The notes under the pieces are model-generated. The model was not told where the DNA came from and did not search any database. It saw only the letters and a list, made by a program, of their open reading frames with translations. The translations under genes were made by a program, and so were the position numbers. Of a stretch of DNA of 64,000 nucleotides, positions 17,665-26,416 are shown piece after piece. The DNA comes from an uncultured Erythrobacter sp. GTDB lineage: Bacteria > Pseudomonadota > Alphaproteobacteria > Sphingomonadales > Sphingomonadaceae. The stretch covers positions 1 to 64,000 of the forward strand of contig NZ_CANMZM010000001.1 of the NCBI RefSeq assembly GCF_947502395.1, written 5' to 3'. Each line of letters opens with the position of its first letter. The stretch's first letter is position 1.

Positions 17665-18827
17665 TGAGCCGCACGATTACTCTACTGGGGGCGACTGGCT
17701 CAATCGGAGCCTCGACGTTGGACCTCGTCAGGCGCAATCGCTCAGAATGGCAGGTTGAGGCACTGACGGCGAACTGTTCTGCCAAAGAGCTTGCCGTCTT
17801 GGCGCGCGAATTCGGGGCGAAGGTCGCGGTGGTGGGAGATGAAAGCTGTCTGCCAGACTTGCGGGAGGCGCTCGCTGGAAGCGGGGTCGAGGCTGCTGGT
17901 GGACCTGAGGCCCTGTGCTATGCCGCGCAACGTCCGGTGGATATGACAGTGGCCGCGATTGTTGGGTGCGCTGGTCTTGCTCCAACAATGGCTGCGGTGG
18001 AACGTGGCGGGACTATCGCGCTCGCCAACAAAGAGGCTCTCGTCTCAGCAGGGAATGTGATGATCAGCGCGGTTGCCAAGCACGGTGCCATCCTTCTGCC
18101 GACCGATAGCGAACACAACGCCATCTTTCAGTGCCTTTCCGGCGGCAAGATGGAAGATGTGGCCAAGATCACTTTGACTGCGAGCGGCGGTCCGTTCCGC
18201 ACCTGGGACGCAGCAGCCATTAATGCTGCGACGCCTGAACAAGCGGTGGCGCACCCCAATTGGTCGATGGGCGCAAAGATCAGTGTCGACAGCGCGACCA
18301 TGATGAACAAGGGCCTTGAATATATCGAGGCTCATCATTTGTTCCCGGTTGGTCTCGATAGGCTGGGCATCGTCGTCCACCCGCAAAGTATCATTCACTC
18401 CATGGTCGAATTCCGCGACCGTTCGACGCTTGCGCAGCTCGGACCATCGGATATGCGTGTTCCGATTGCATCCTGCCTTGCTTATCCTGAAAGGATGGAA
18501 ACGCCACTAGAGCCATTGAACCTCGCCAACATTGGTGAATTGACGTTCCAAGCACCCAATGAAGACCTTTTCCCCGCCACCCGCATCGCGCGCGAAGCGA
18601 TAGAGACGGGCGGGGCGTCTCCTGCGATCCTCAATGCGGCCAACGAAATCGCGGTTGAAGCTTTCCTCTCTGGTCAGATTGGGTTCAGCCGCATTACGGC
18701 AGTAGCCGAAGCGACGTTAGCGCGCTATGACGCGCCGTCACCGAGCACCCTTGAAGATGTGCTCGCAATAGATAGCGAAGCGCGTAAACGCGCCGCTGAG
18801 GCTTTGGAGCACGCACCCCTTGTTTGA
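17664..18827 (+). CDS. dxr: 1-deoxy-D-xylulose 5-phosphate reductoisomerase
   Basis: This enzyme performs the first committed step of the MEP isoprenoid pathway, using NADPH and a divalent metal. The N-terminal NADPH motif is LLGATGSIGASTLDLV. The central domain has ANKEALVSAGN, PTDSEHNAIFQCL (metal-binding Asp and Glu), TASGGPFR and MGAKISVDSATMMNKGLEYIEAHH (split here for length, near residues 195-220). At 387 residues it is normal. Its position between cdsA and rseP is common in proteobacteria. It shares 1 base with cdsA and 8 with rseP. Confidence 0.96.
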   Translation: MSRTITLLGATGSIGASTLDLVRRNRSEWQVEALTANCSAKELAVLAREFGAKVAVVGDESCLPDLREALAGSGVEAAGGPEALCYAAQRPVDMTVAAIVGCAGLAPTMAAVERGGTIALANKEALVSAGNVMISAVAKHGAILLPTDSEHNAIFQCLSGGKMEDVAKITLTASGGPFRTWDAAAINAATPEQAVAHPNWSMGAKISVDSATMMNKGLEYIEAHHLFPVGLDRLGIVVHPQSIIHSMVEFRDRSTLAQLGPSDMRVPIASCLAYPERMETPLEPLNLANIGELTFQAPNEDLFPATRIAREAIETGGASPAILNAANEIAVEAFLSGQIGFSRITAVAEATLARYDAPSPSTLEDVLAIDSEARKRAAEALEHAPLV

Positions 18828-19953
18828 ATCGCCCCCTTTCTGGATGTACTTTGTTGGCTTCCTGCTTTTGCTGGGCCCGCTGGTGACGGTCCATGAGCTC
18901 GGTCACTATCTTGTTGGCCGTTGGTTTGGTGTGAAGGCTGAGGCCTTTTCCATTGGTTTTGGGCGAGAAATTGCTGGCTGGACTGATAAGGCTGGCACGC
19001 GCTGGAAACTCTCTTGGCTGCCACTTGGCGGATACGTCCAGTTCAAAGGCGATATGAATCCGGCGAGCATTCCGAACGCCAATGCGCCGCTTGAGGGCCA
19101 CGCCAATGACGGCAGTTTCCAAAACGCGAGCCTTTGGAAACGCGCTTTGATCGTGGCGGCTGGGCCAGTCACAAACCTGGTCGTCGCAATCGCAATTTTT
19201 GCCGCGTTTTTCGCAATATACGGCAATCCAACGATTGTCGGCGCAGAAGATTCACGCACTGTAGGCGAATTTTCCGAAGAATCGGTCGCGCGTGATGCAG
19301 GAATGGAGATTGGAGATACGATTATCGAGGTCGACGGGGAGGCCGTGGCTGATTTCGACGAAATTCGTACCCAGATTCTGCTTTATCCGGGCAAAGACAT
19401 GGTCGTCACTGTTGTCCGCGACGGCGTTGAAGTCGACCTTCCGCTTACCACTGCGCGGGTCGAGGAGGCGGATGCGTTTGGCAATGTGAGCGTTCTAGGG
19501 CGCATTGGCGTCGGCCCAGCGGGTGGACAATACGAATTTCAAGAGGTTGGGCTGTTGGCCTCGATCCCTCTAGCTGCCGAACGCTGCTGGGAAATCACAG
19601 GTATGATGATTACTGGCATTCAGCAAATCGTCACCGGAGAACGCTCGATCAAAGAGCTAGGTGGCCCTGTAAAGATTGCGAAATACTCCGGTGAGCAAAT
19701 GAGTTTGGGCTTTCTTGCCTTTGTGAATTTCGCGGCGCTCATCTCGCTTAATTTGGCATTCATCAACTTCTTGCCAATCCCTGCTCTCGATGGCGGGCAC
19801 TTGGCCTTCTATGCCGCTGAAGCGATCCGCCGCAAACCGGTGGGGCCTGAAGCGACGGAATGGGCCTATCGGGCCGGCATCGCGGTCGTCCTTTTGTTTA
19901 TGGTGGTAGTCACTGTGAACGATGTGACTTCCCTGCCGCTGTTCGGCAGCTAA
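18820..19953 (+). CDS. rseP: RIP metalloprotease RseP (site-2 protease)
   Basis: This inner-membrane zinc protease cleaves membrane-embedded substrates such as anti-sigma factors and leftover signal peptides. The zinc motif HELGH is at residues 25-29 in the first membrane helix; the second metal-site motif is NFLPIPALDGGH near the C-terminus. A PDZ domain (about 130-215) contains RDAGMEIGDTIIEVDG. The TTG at 18820 is used because it gives the usual short lead before the first helix; ATG 18844 would shorten that helix. It overlaps dxr by 8 bases. Confidence 0.93.
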   Translation: MFESPPFWMYFVGFLLLLGPLVTVHELGHYLVGRWFGVKAEAFSIGFGREIAGWTDKAGTRWKLSWLPLGGYVQFKGDMNPASIPNANAPLEGHANDGSFQNASLWKRALIVAAGPVTNLVVAIAIFAAFFAIYGNPTIVGAEDSRTVGEFSEESVARDAGMEIGDTIIEVDGEAVADFDEIRTQILLYPGKDMVVTVVRDGVEVDLPLTTARVEEADAFGNVSVLGRIGVGPAGGQYEFQEVGLLASIPLAAERCWEITGMMITGIQQIVTGERSIKELGGPVKIAKYSGEQMSLGFLAFVNFAALISLNLAFINFLPIPALDGGHLAFYAAEAIRRKPVGPEATEWAYRAGIAVVLLFMVVVTVNDVTSLPLFGS

Positions 19954-20200
19954 CAAAGCTGCTGTTATTCGGTAGTCAAATGGGGCCTTGCTTCGCGGAC
20001 GATCGTCGTTAGACGGGCGGCTAATCGGGGAAAGGAAACGGGTGATCTTGGATTGCCCGGTCATAGTGCGCTTAGGCCGCTTGACCGTTGCGACCTGCAT
20101 CGGGCAGAGGCGGTGGGTGTTTAGGGAAGGCAAGGCCTGCGGGCCGCGCCAAACGCGTTTCGGGCAGGCGCATTGAGTACGGGTACGGGATAAACCATAC

Positions 20201-22909
20201 ATGAGTCTTTGTGAGCAAGCAGGCGTCAGCCTTGCGTCTTCTAAAATCGTGAAAACCAAAAGTTCGATCGGCCGCTTCGGGCTTGCTTTGTCCGGTGCAA
20301 CCATGCTGGCTGGCGTGCCGTTTGCTGCTGCAGCTCAGGAAGCCACGCCAAATACGGCACAACCCACACCAACTCCAGCCCCTTCGACTAATACGATCCG
20401 TTCGATCAATGTGATTGGTGCGGAGCGTCTCGAGCCTACTACAATCCTATCCTACATTCGTCTGCGCGTCGGGCAGGAATACACTTCGGCTGCTGCTGAC
20501 GAAGCGCTCAAGGATCTGGGTGCGACTGAGCTGTTTGCCAATTTTTCGATCCGCAACGAAGACGGCAACGTCGTTATCAACGTGACGGAAAACCCGGTGA
20601 TCAACCGGATCGTGCTTGAGGGTAATGATCGGATCGACAACGACAAGATCCTGCCCGAAATCAGACTTGCCCCGCGTCAGATATTTACCCGATCAAAAGT
20701 GCGCGCCGACGTGGCCCGCATCATCGAACTGTACAAGCGGCAAGGTCGCTTCGCAGCGACTGTCGAGCCGCAGCAGGTCTCGCTCCCGCAGAATCGCGTC
20801 GACATCGTTTTTGAGATCACCGAAGGGCCCAAGTCCAAGGTTCGTCAGATCAACATTATCGGGAACGAGAAGTTCTCTGATGGCGAATTGCGCAGTGAGA
20901 TGGTGACGAAGCAGTCGCGCTTTTTCCGCTTCTTCAGCTCCAACACCAGCTACGATCCCGATCGTCTAGCCTTTGACCAACAGAAGTTGCGTCAGTTTTA
21001 CCTGACCGAAGGCTATGCCGATTTCCGCGTTGTCTCTGCAGTTGCAGAGCTTACCCCTGATCAGCAGGACTTCATCATCACCTATGTGGTGGAAGAGGGT
21101 GAACGCTATAACTTCGGGGAGGTTGAGGTTGACAGTCAACTGCGCGACTTTGACGGCGACGCGCTTGCGACCGGTCTCGGTATCCAGTCTGGCGACTTTT
21201 ACAACGCGAAATCGGTTGAAGATACGGTCGAATCTCTGACCGAGCTGGCCGGCCGATTTGGATATGCCTTTGCTGACGTTCAGCCCCGCTTTAATCGCAA
21301 TCCTGAAGACTTGACGATGGATATCACATTTATCCTTCGCCAGGCTCCGCGCGTTTACGTCGAGCGCGTCGATGTAAACGGCAACACTTTGAGCCAGGAC
21401 AAAGTCATCCGCCGTGAGTTCCGTATTTCGGAAGGCGATGCATTCAACTCACTTGGAGTTCTGCGGACCACTGCACGAATCAATTCGCTGGGCTATTTCC
21501 AGGAAAATTTTGAAGTCAGCCAGGTCGAAGGCTCCGCACCTGACCGGATCGTTCTGGAAGCCAATGTCGAAGAGCAGCCCACTGGTGAGTTGCAGTTCTC
21601 GGCGGGTTTCTCGTCGATTGAACGCTTCATTCTTGCCGGTTCCATTCGACAACGTAACTTCCGCGGAAGAGGCCAGACCGTTGGGCTTTCGCTGAACTTC
21701 TCGCAATTCTCCCGCTCAGCGCAACTAAGCTTTACCGAGCCATATCTCTTTGACCGGAACATCTCGGCTGGCGCCGACATTTACCGGCGCGACTTCAACA
21801 GCTTTAACCGCTTTGATGGCGAACGTAACAACACCTTTGAACAGGCTACCACTGGCGGGGCCTTCCGCGTTGGAGTTCCGCTTACCGAGTTTATGTCGGT
21901 GGTTGGTAGTTACACGCTCAACTACGATGAGGTCAGCCTTGATGAAGGCATATTCTTCACTGACTTTAACCTCGACGGTATTCGCGGCAACAGCCCGGAA
22001 GACTTCTGCGATCCATTGCAGGCAGGTCGTTTCCTGTGCGATCAGCTCGGTGACCGATTGAGCTCAATCCTCGGATTGAGCTTGAATTACAACACGCTCA
22101 ATTCTGGTTTCCGGCCGACACGCGGACGGCTCATATCGCTTAGCACCGAGTTTGCTGGTCTTGGCGGGGATGTCCGTTACCTGCGCTTTCGTGGGCGCGC
22201 GCAGCAGTTCTGGGACGTGGCAAATTCTGGGTTCATATTCTCGGTCTCGCTGGAAGGTGGCACGATCTTCCCGCTTCGGGAACGTGAGGGGGCTGGCGTT
22301 GACGATGTCTTCCTGACCGATCGGTTCTTCCTTGGAGAGCCACAATTCCGAGGATTTGATATTCGCGGTGTGGGGCCTCGTATTTTGAGGCAGAATGTCG
22401 CTACGGAAGGCGGAGTTCTTATTCTTGATGATGCCGGCAACCCAACATTCATCACTGATCGTGACAGTGTACGTGACGATGCGATTGGCGGCCGCAATTA
22501 CTACCTCGGGCGTGCCGAGCTTGAGATCCCTCTTGGAACGGGTGCGCGCGAGTTGGGCCTGCGACCGTCGATCTGGCTAGACGTTGGCGCGCTATGGCAG
22601 GTTGAGCAGCCTGTACTACAAGATCAGCCGCAGTTCATTGAGCTTGTCTCCAATGATGATGGTACAGTCAGTCAAGTGCTCACAACCAACCCTATCGCTG
22701 CTGATGGTGAGACGCAGAACCAGGTCAACTTCCTCTCTTTCCGCGAGATCTTCGTTGGTGATTCGCCCAGCCCTCGTATCACCGCAGGGATCGGCGTGAA
22801 CTGGAATTCACCGTTTGGCCCCTTCCGTATCGACTTCGCTCAGACCATCCGCAAGGTTGAGGGCGATGACGACAAAACACTCACGTTTAACGTAGGAACA
22901 CAATTCTAA
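20201..22909 (+). CDS. bamA: Outer membrane protein assembly factor BamA
   Basis: BamA is the core of the machine that inserts beta-barrel proteins into the outer membrane. The 902-residue precursor has a signal peptide with a long polar lead and cleavage near AAAAQEA (about residue 47). Five POTRA domains follow, beginning at IRSINVIGAERLEPTTI, with repeated V-x-G-N elements (GNDRI, GNEKF, VNGNTL). The C-terminal barrel ends in ...LTFNVGTQF, a classical terminal strand with Phe. It follows rseP after a 247-base gap and is coupled to the Skp-like gene by a TAATG overlap. Confidence 0.96.
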   Translation: MSLCEQAGVSLASSKIVKTKSSIGRFGLALSGATMLAGVPFAAAAQEATPNTAQPTPTPAPSTNTIRSINVIGAERLEPTTILSYIRLRVGQEYTSAAADEALKDLGATELFANFSIRNEDGNVVINVTENPVINRIVLEGNDRIDNDKILPEIRLAPRQIFTRSKVRADVARIIELYKRQGRFAATVEPQQVSLPQNRVDIVFEITEGPKSKVRQINIIGNEKFSDGELRSEMVTKQSRFFRFFSSNTSYDPDRLAFDQQKLRQFYLTEGYADFRVVSAVAELTPDQQDFIITYVVEEGERYNFGEVEVDSQLRDFDGDALATGLGIQSGDFYNAKSVEDTVESLTELAGRFGYAFADVQPRFNRNPEDLTMDITFILRQAPRVYVERVDVNGNTLSQDKVIRREFRISEGDAFNSLGVLRTTARINSLGYFQENFEVSQVEGSAPDRIVLEANVEEQPTGELQFSAGFSSIERFILAGSIRQRNFRGRGQTVGLSLNFSQFSRSAQLSFTEPYLFDRNISAGADIYRRDFNSFNRFDGERNNTFEQATTGGAFRVGVPLTEFMSVVGSYTLNYDEVSLDEGIFFTDFNLDGIRGNSPEDFCDPLQAGRFLCDQLGDRLSSILGLSLNYNTLNSGFRPTRGRLISLSTEFAGLGGDVRYLRFRGRAQQFWDVANSGFIFSVSLEGGTIFPLREREGAGVDDVFLTDRFFLGEPQFRGFDIRGVGPRILRQNVATEGGVLILDDAGNPTFITDRDSVRDDAIGGRNYYLGRAELEIPLGTGARELGLRPSIWLDVGALWQVEQPVLQDQPQFIELVSNDDGTVSQVLTTNPIAADGETQNQVNFLSFREIFVGDSPSPRITAGIGVNWNSPFGPFRIDFAQTIRKVEGDDDKTLTFNVGTQF

Positions 22910-23607
22910 TGACACGTTTTACCAAAACGCTTCGCGCAACCGGCATCGCCGTTGGAGCCTTCATCGCAGCCGCTGCTACTCCTTCAGCCGCTCAGGTTGA
23001 AGGTCGGATCGCAACCGCTGACATCAGCCGCGCAATCATCAGCACAACAGCGCTTCAAACCGCCTACAACCAGATCGGTACAACATATTCGGCGCAGATT
23101 GAGCAGCGCACAACCAAGCAACAGGAGCTATCGCAGCTGCTCCAGCCGTTCGACACTAACAGCAATGGACAGCTCGAAGAGAGCGAACTTGGGGGCGTTC
23201 AAAACTCACCCAACTTCACCCAGATTCAGACGCTTGAACAAGAAGTCGCAGCACTCACCAATCAGGTCAATGCAGCGCGTGTCTTCGCGGTTGAGCAGAT
23301 TTTTGCACAATATCCCGCAGCACTCAGCGAAGTGGCTCAGCAACAACAGGTTGTTGCAGTGGTCGTGCCCGAATCTCTGCAATTCGTAGCGGAAGGCGCG
23401 GATATCACGCCGCTTATTACGACTTCATTGAACACCAAGGTCCCTTCGGTACAGATTGTTCCACCGGCTAATTATCGCCCGAATGCGAACGCTGCTCAGA
23501 TCTTCCAGGATATCCAGCAGACTCTTCTGCGCGCTCAGCTACTCCAACAGCAACAACAAGCTGCGCAGCAAGGTCAACAGCCAGCCACTGCTCCGGCAGG
23601 TCGTTAA
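22909..23607 (+). CDS. OmpH/Skp-family periplasmic chaperone
   Basis: This 232-residue exported protein fits the OmpH (Skp) family, which holds unfolded outer-membrane proteins on the way to BamA. The signal peptide ends near PSAAQ (residue 29). The mature part starts RIATADISRAI, followed by long helical, Gln-rich segments and a low-complexity C-terminus (LLQQQQQAAQQGQQ). An oddity is a perfect EF-hand-type loop at residues 82-93 (DTNSNGQLEESE), with ligands at positions 1, 3, 5 and 12 and Gly at 6. It shares the TAATG junction with bamA. Confidence 0.85.
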   Translation: MTRFTKTLRATGIAVGAFIAAAATPSAAQVEGRIATADISRAIISTTALQTAYNQIGTTYSAQIEQRTTKQQELSQLLQPFDTNSNGQLEESELGGVQNSPNFTQIQTLEQEVAALTNQVNAARVFAVEQIFAQYPAALSEVAQQQQVVAVVVPESLQFVAEGADITPLITTSLNTKVPSVQIVPPANYRPNANAAQIFQDIQQTLLRAQLLQQQQQAAQQGQQPATAPAGR

Positions 23608-23634
23608 GGCATGAATGGCGAATAGGGGCAGGGC

Positions 23635-24114
23635 ATGAGTGAAGACGCGAATCCGTCGCAGCCGATCACCGACTACGACATTCACAAGATCCTGAAGGCT
23701 CTGCCACATCGCTACCCGCTTTTGCTTGTTGATCGGGTGCGCGAAATCCATTTGAATGAGCGTATCCATGCGGTGAAAGCCGTCAGCATGAATGAGGAGT
23801 TCTTTCAGGGGCATTTCCCGAGTTCTCCCATCATGCCTGGTGTCTTACAGATTGAGGCACTGGCTCAGGCTGCTGCCATCCTCGGGATCGAGACTCTGGA
23901 ACTTGCGGGTACAGGCAAGCTCGTGATTTTCATGGGAATCGACGGAGCCAAGTTCCGTGCACCTGTGACCCCTGGTTGTCTGCTCGATCTTGAAGTGGAG
24001 TTCCTCCAGCAGCGCCGCACGATCTACAAATTCAAGGGCCGGGCGAGCGTTGAGGGCAAAACCACCTGCGAATGTGAATTCACCGCGATGATTGCGGATC
24101 CGCCGAAGGACTGA
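23635..24114 (+). CDS. fabZ: 3-hydroxyacyl-ACP dehydratase FabZ
   Basis: It removes water from 3-hydroxyacyl-ACP in fatty acid synthesis and supplies lipid A precursors. The 159-residue protein shows the hotdog-fold landmarks [13 protein letters not shown] and [20 protein letters not shown] with catalytic H60 and E74. The final strand block [11 protein letters not shown] is also typical. It ends the pyrH-to-fabZ operon; lpxD and lpxA, which often flank fabZ, are not present here. Confidence 0.95.
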   Translation: MSEDANPSQPITDYDIHKILKALPHRYPLLLVDRVREIHLNERIHAVKAVSMNEEFFQGHFPSSPIMPGVLQIEALAQAAAILGIETLELAGTGKLVIFMGIDGAKFRAPVTPGCLLDLEVEFLQQRRTIYKFKGRASVEGKTTCECEFTAMIADPPKD

Positions 24115-24183
24115 TTGAGCGAGCTTTGGCTTGCATTTTTCTGTGGCAGCGCTATCTGCGCGCCTTCTCCAGATTCATAGCAC

Positions 24184-24201
24184 CGCCGGTCGGTACCGGC
24201 G
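24184..24201 (+). promoter_or_regulatory. Stem-loop in the rpmE leader
   Basis: CGCCGGT (24184-24190) and ACCGGCG (24195-24201) form a perfect 7-bp stem with the 4-base loop CGGT. It lies 21 bases before the rpmE start, directly upstream of the ribosome site AAAGGAT. L31 controls its own mRNA in other bacteria, so this could be the binding site; it could also be a simple fabZ-rpmE boundary element. Confidence 0.4.
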
Positions 24202-24222
24202 AAAGCTCAAAGGATATGTACG

Positions 24223-24447
24223 ATGAAAGCCGAAGGGCACCCACAATATCACATGATCACGGTCAAAATGACCGATGGCACAGAGTTCCAAACCCGCTCC
24301 ACTTGGGGCAGCGAAGGCGACACGCTGGCGCTTGACATTGATCCAACCAGCCACCCGGCTTGGACTGGCGGCAACCGTCAGATTCAAGAAGGCGGCCGCG
24401 TTGCTGCGTTCAACAAGCGCTTTGGTGGTCTTACGCTTAAGAAGTAA
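24223..24447 (+). CDS. rpmE: 50S ribosomal protein L31
   Basis: This 74-residue protein of the large subunit bridges the 50S and 30S subunits. Sequence landmarks are [12 protein letters not shown] at the start, [21 protein letters not shown] and FNKRFGGL at the end. It lacks the zinc-binding cysteines of the C+ form, so it is the zinc-independent version as usual in alphaproteobacteria. It is preceded by a leader hairpin and ribosome site AAAGGAT, and followed by an intrinsic terminator. Confidence 0.96.
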   Translation: MKAEGHPQYHMITVKMTDGTEFQTRSTWGSEGDTLALDIDPTSHPAWTGGNRQIQEGGRVAAFNKRFGGLTLKK

Positions 24448-24474
24448 GCGCATATCCATTATGATAGTTGATTA

Positions 24475-24501
24475 GGGCGGTCCAATCTGGGCCGCCTTTT
24501 T
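24475..24501 (+). terminator. Intrinsic terminator after rpmE
   Basis: GGCGG (24476-24480) pairs with CCGCC (24492-24496) around an 11-base loop, with TTTTT immediately after. It closes the rpmE transcript before the SMR transporter gene at 24538. Confidence 0.8.
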
Positions 24502-24537
24502 CTTTGCGCGGTTTCAATGTCCGGCTAGTCTCTTTGT

Positions 24538-24864
24538 ATGAACGCTTGGATATTTCTCGCAATAGCCATCACGCTCGAAGTCGCGGGCACCTTCTTGCTC
24601 AAGCTCTCCAACGGGTTTGAGAAATGGGAATGGGGCCTCGCCTCAATCGCCTGTTATTCCGCCTGCTTCTGGGCATTGGCCCCGGCGATGAAGATTCTGC
24701 CCGTGGGGATTGTCTATGCAATCTGGTCCGGGGTCGGGATCGTGGCGGCGAGTTTGATCGGACTATTCGCCTTTGATGAGCGCCTCGGCGCGATCCAGTT
24801 CGTATTTATCGCGATGATTTTGATCGGCGCTGTGGGGCTCAATCTCAGCGTGCAGAACGGCTAA
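24538..24864 (+). CDS. SMR-family multidrug/quaternary ammonium exporter
   Basis: This 108-residue protein has four membrane helices, the Small Multidrug Resistance layout. The key glutamate in helix 1 lies in ITLEVAGTFLLKLSNGF (E14 by EmrE numbering, at residue 14 here), and PVGIVYAIWSGVGIV is the helix-3 signature with Trp and Gly-rich packing. It probably functions as a dual-topology dimer exchanging H+ for cationic compounds or guanidinium. Substrate class cannot be fixed from sequence alone. It converges on the MOSC gene with a 4-base overlap. Confidence 0.92.
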   Translation: MNAWIFLAIAITLEVAGTFLLKLSNGFEKWEWGLASIACYSACFWALAPAMKILPVGIVYAIWSGVGIVAASLIGLFAFDERLGAIQFVFIAMILIGAVGLNLSVQNG

Positions 24865-25415
24865 ACGCGTTCGAGCGGGATAAATGGGCCATTTGGAGGC
24901 TCCACCCGGATCACATCTCCCGCACACACCTCCCCGCTCTCAAGCGCCACGCACATAATCCCTGCCTTGCGTTCAATTCCGTGCGGCGTTTTGATCGCAA
25001 CCTCCTTGAGAAGGCCGGGGGCAAACGCATCGATCTGGGCGCAGGGGTTGCGAAGGCCAGTTACGCGAAGGACCGCCGCTTTACCCAGGTGAAGAAGAGT
25101 GTCGCGTCCCAGTGAGAGCAGATCGAGGCCCCGTGTTGTGATGTTCTCACCCAAATCACCCGGATTGATGGCGATCTCTTTTTTGGCCAGCTCTTGGAAC
25201 AATTCGGCATGCATCAGATGGACCTGTCGCAGATTGGGCTGGGTTGGATCAGTGCGTATACGGCTGAGGTGCTGAACCCGCTCGCCCGAATGCGCATCGC
25301 CTTCGACACCTTGGCCAGCGATAATTCGGATCAAGGGGGAAGGTCGCTTTGAGAATGCGTGCGCGCTGTCTTTGTTGACGCTGATAATCAAACCGTGTTC
25401 CGTCACCACGGCCAA
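24861..25415 (-). CDS. MOSC-domain protein
   Basis: The 184-residue protein consists of a single MOSC domain, the fold of molybdenum cofactor sulfurase C-termini and YiiM-type enzymes. Visible motifs are GQGVEGDAHSGERVQHL, NLRQVHLM, NPGDLGENITTRGLDL and LRNPCAQIDAF with the candidate catalytic cysteine. Such stand-alone proteins may handle sulfur or reduce N-hydroxylated compounds with molybdenum cofactor. It overlaps the upstream hydroxylase-like gene by 13 bases, so the two are co-transcribed leftward. There is no molybdenum cofactor synthesis gene nearby. Confidence 0.85.
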   Translation of the reverse strand: MAVVTEHGLIISVNKDSAHAFSKRPSPLIRIIAGQGVEGDAHSGERVQHLSRIRTDPTQPNLRQVHLMHAELFQELAKKEIAINPGDLGENITTRGLDLLSLGRDTLLHLGKAAVLRVTGLRNPCAQIDAFAPGLLKEVAIKTPHGIERKAGIMCVALESGEVCAGDVIRVEPPNGPFIPLERV

Positions 25416-26038
25416 GGCCTCTCACGGTACCATTTGGTGATGACGTACTTCACACCTTTGCGCACCTTCATCCCGTGATGCAGCGTGTTGGGATTGAGCG
25501 CCCCATCGGGCCGCTTGTTGTTCCAGCATACCAGTTTGCCCACCTCGGGTTTGAAGGTTTTGCCTACCACTTTGAACCGGGTCGTTCCTCCTGCATCAAC
25601 TTCGTTCAAGTAAATCATGAAGGTCCAGGTGCGCTGGCCAGACTCGCTGCAGAATTTTTCAAAATCGGCGGTGCCGGGCGTAAAATAGTCGGTGTGCGCC
25701 TTGAATTCTTGTCCAACGTTGTAACGTTGCCCTTGGACCGGTTCACCAAAAGCTGGATCAATCCCATTAAGCCTATGCAGCTGAGCCTCCAGTTTTTGGA
25801 TGACAGGCTCCTTGCGAGGCAGGTCACAGGTTTCGCTGGTGCGGAAGTAATCGTCGCCATTGGGATCAGCGATGGTGCTGGGTCGGCGATCCTTGTCGAT
25901 CATCGCAATCAGTTCTTCGCATTGTGCAGCACTCAGAAAATTCTTGACCCGAAACAGCTCAATTTTTGCGTGGGGGACGCGTTGGATCCCATCGCAGCGC
26001 GCGATCTGGGCTGACACAGAATCGGTAAGGGTATCCAT
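25403..26038 (-). CDS. Prolyl 4-hydroxylase-like 2-oxoglutarate/Fe(II) oxygenase
   Basis: The 211-residue product from ATG 26038 is preferred to a 237-residue form from 26116, whose extra N-terminus looks non-coding. The double-stranded beta-helix ligands are present: HxD in AHTDYFTP, a distal His in LHHGMKV, and the 2-oxoglutarate-binding Lys in YVITKWYRERPW. The residues in WTFMIYLNEVDAGGTTRF match the P4Hc domain. It may hydroxylate prolyl residues in a protein; the target is unknown. It is coupled to the MOSC gene by overlap. Confidence 0.87.
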   Translation of the reverse strand: MDTLTDSVSAQIARCDGIQRVPHAKIELFRVKNFLSAAQCEELIAMIDKDRRPSTIADPNGDDYFRTSETCDLPRKEPVIQKLEAQLHRLNGIDPAFGEPVQGQRYNVGQEFKAHTDYFTPGTADFEKFCSESGQRTWTFMIYLNEVDAGGTTRFKVVGKTFKPEVGKLVCWNNKRPDGALNPNTLHHGMKVRKGVKYVITKWYRERPWPW

Positions 26039-26268
26039 GATTGGTGAGTGTAAGTCTCCGGTGCGCCTAAGCAAGATCACATGAGAGCGAAAGAATGTTG
26101 CGCAAAGTAGGCTCAAGGATAGATTTCGCTTCCCTTGATCGGCACATTGTGCAATTGGCTCCCGCCCGTCCCAAGTGGTCTTGACCTTGGCATTTGTTCA
26201 AGCAATGGCGCCCATCGCAGCGCTCTCTGGCTGAAGACTTTTAGGTCATCCAATGGTGCGGGGCATGT

Positions 26269-26346
26269 GGCGATCGTAGCTCAGTTGGTTAGAGCGCCGG
26301 TTTGTGGTACCGGAGGTCGGGGGTTCGAGACCCCTCGATCGCCCCA
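26269..26346 (+). tRNA. tRNA-His (anticodon GTG)
   Basis: A complete cloverleaf is seen: acceptor stem GCGATCG (26270-26276) with CGATCGC (26336-26342), the extra G-1 at 26269 opposite C73 that is diagnostic of tRNA-His, D-arm AGCTCAGTTGGTTAGAGC, anticodon stem CCGGT/ACCGG with anticodon GTG at 26304-26306, T-loop TTCGAGA, and an encoded CCA at 26344-26346. Confidence 0.98.
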
Positions 26347-26416
26347 TTTTCCCCCTTGGATTGACTCCTAAGGCTATTGGCTTTGAGCGCGCTCCATATG
26401 CGCGGGGCTTTGATAT

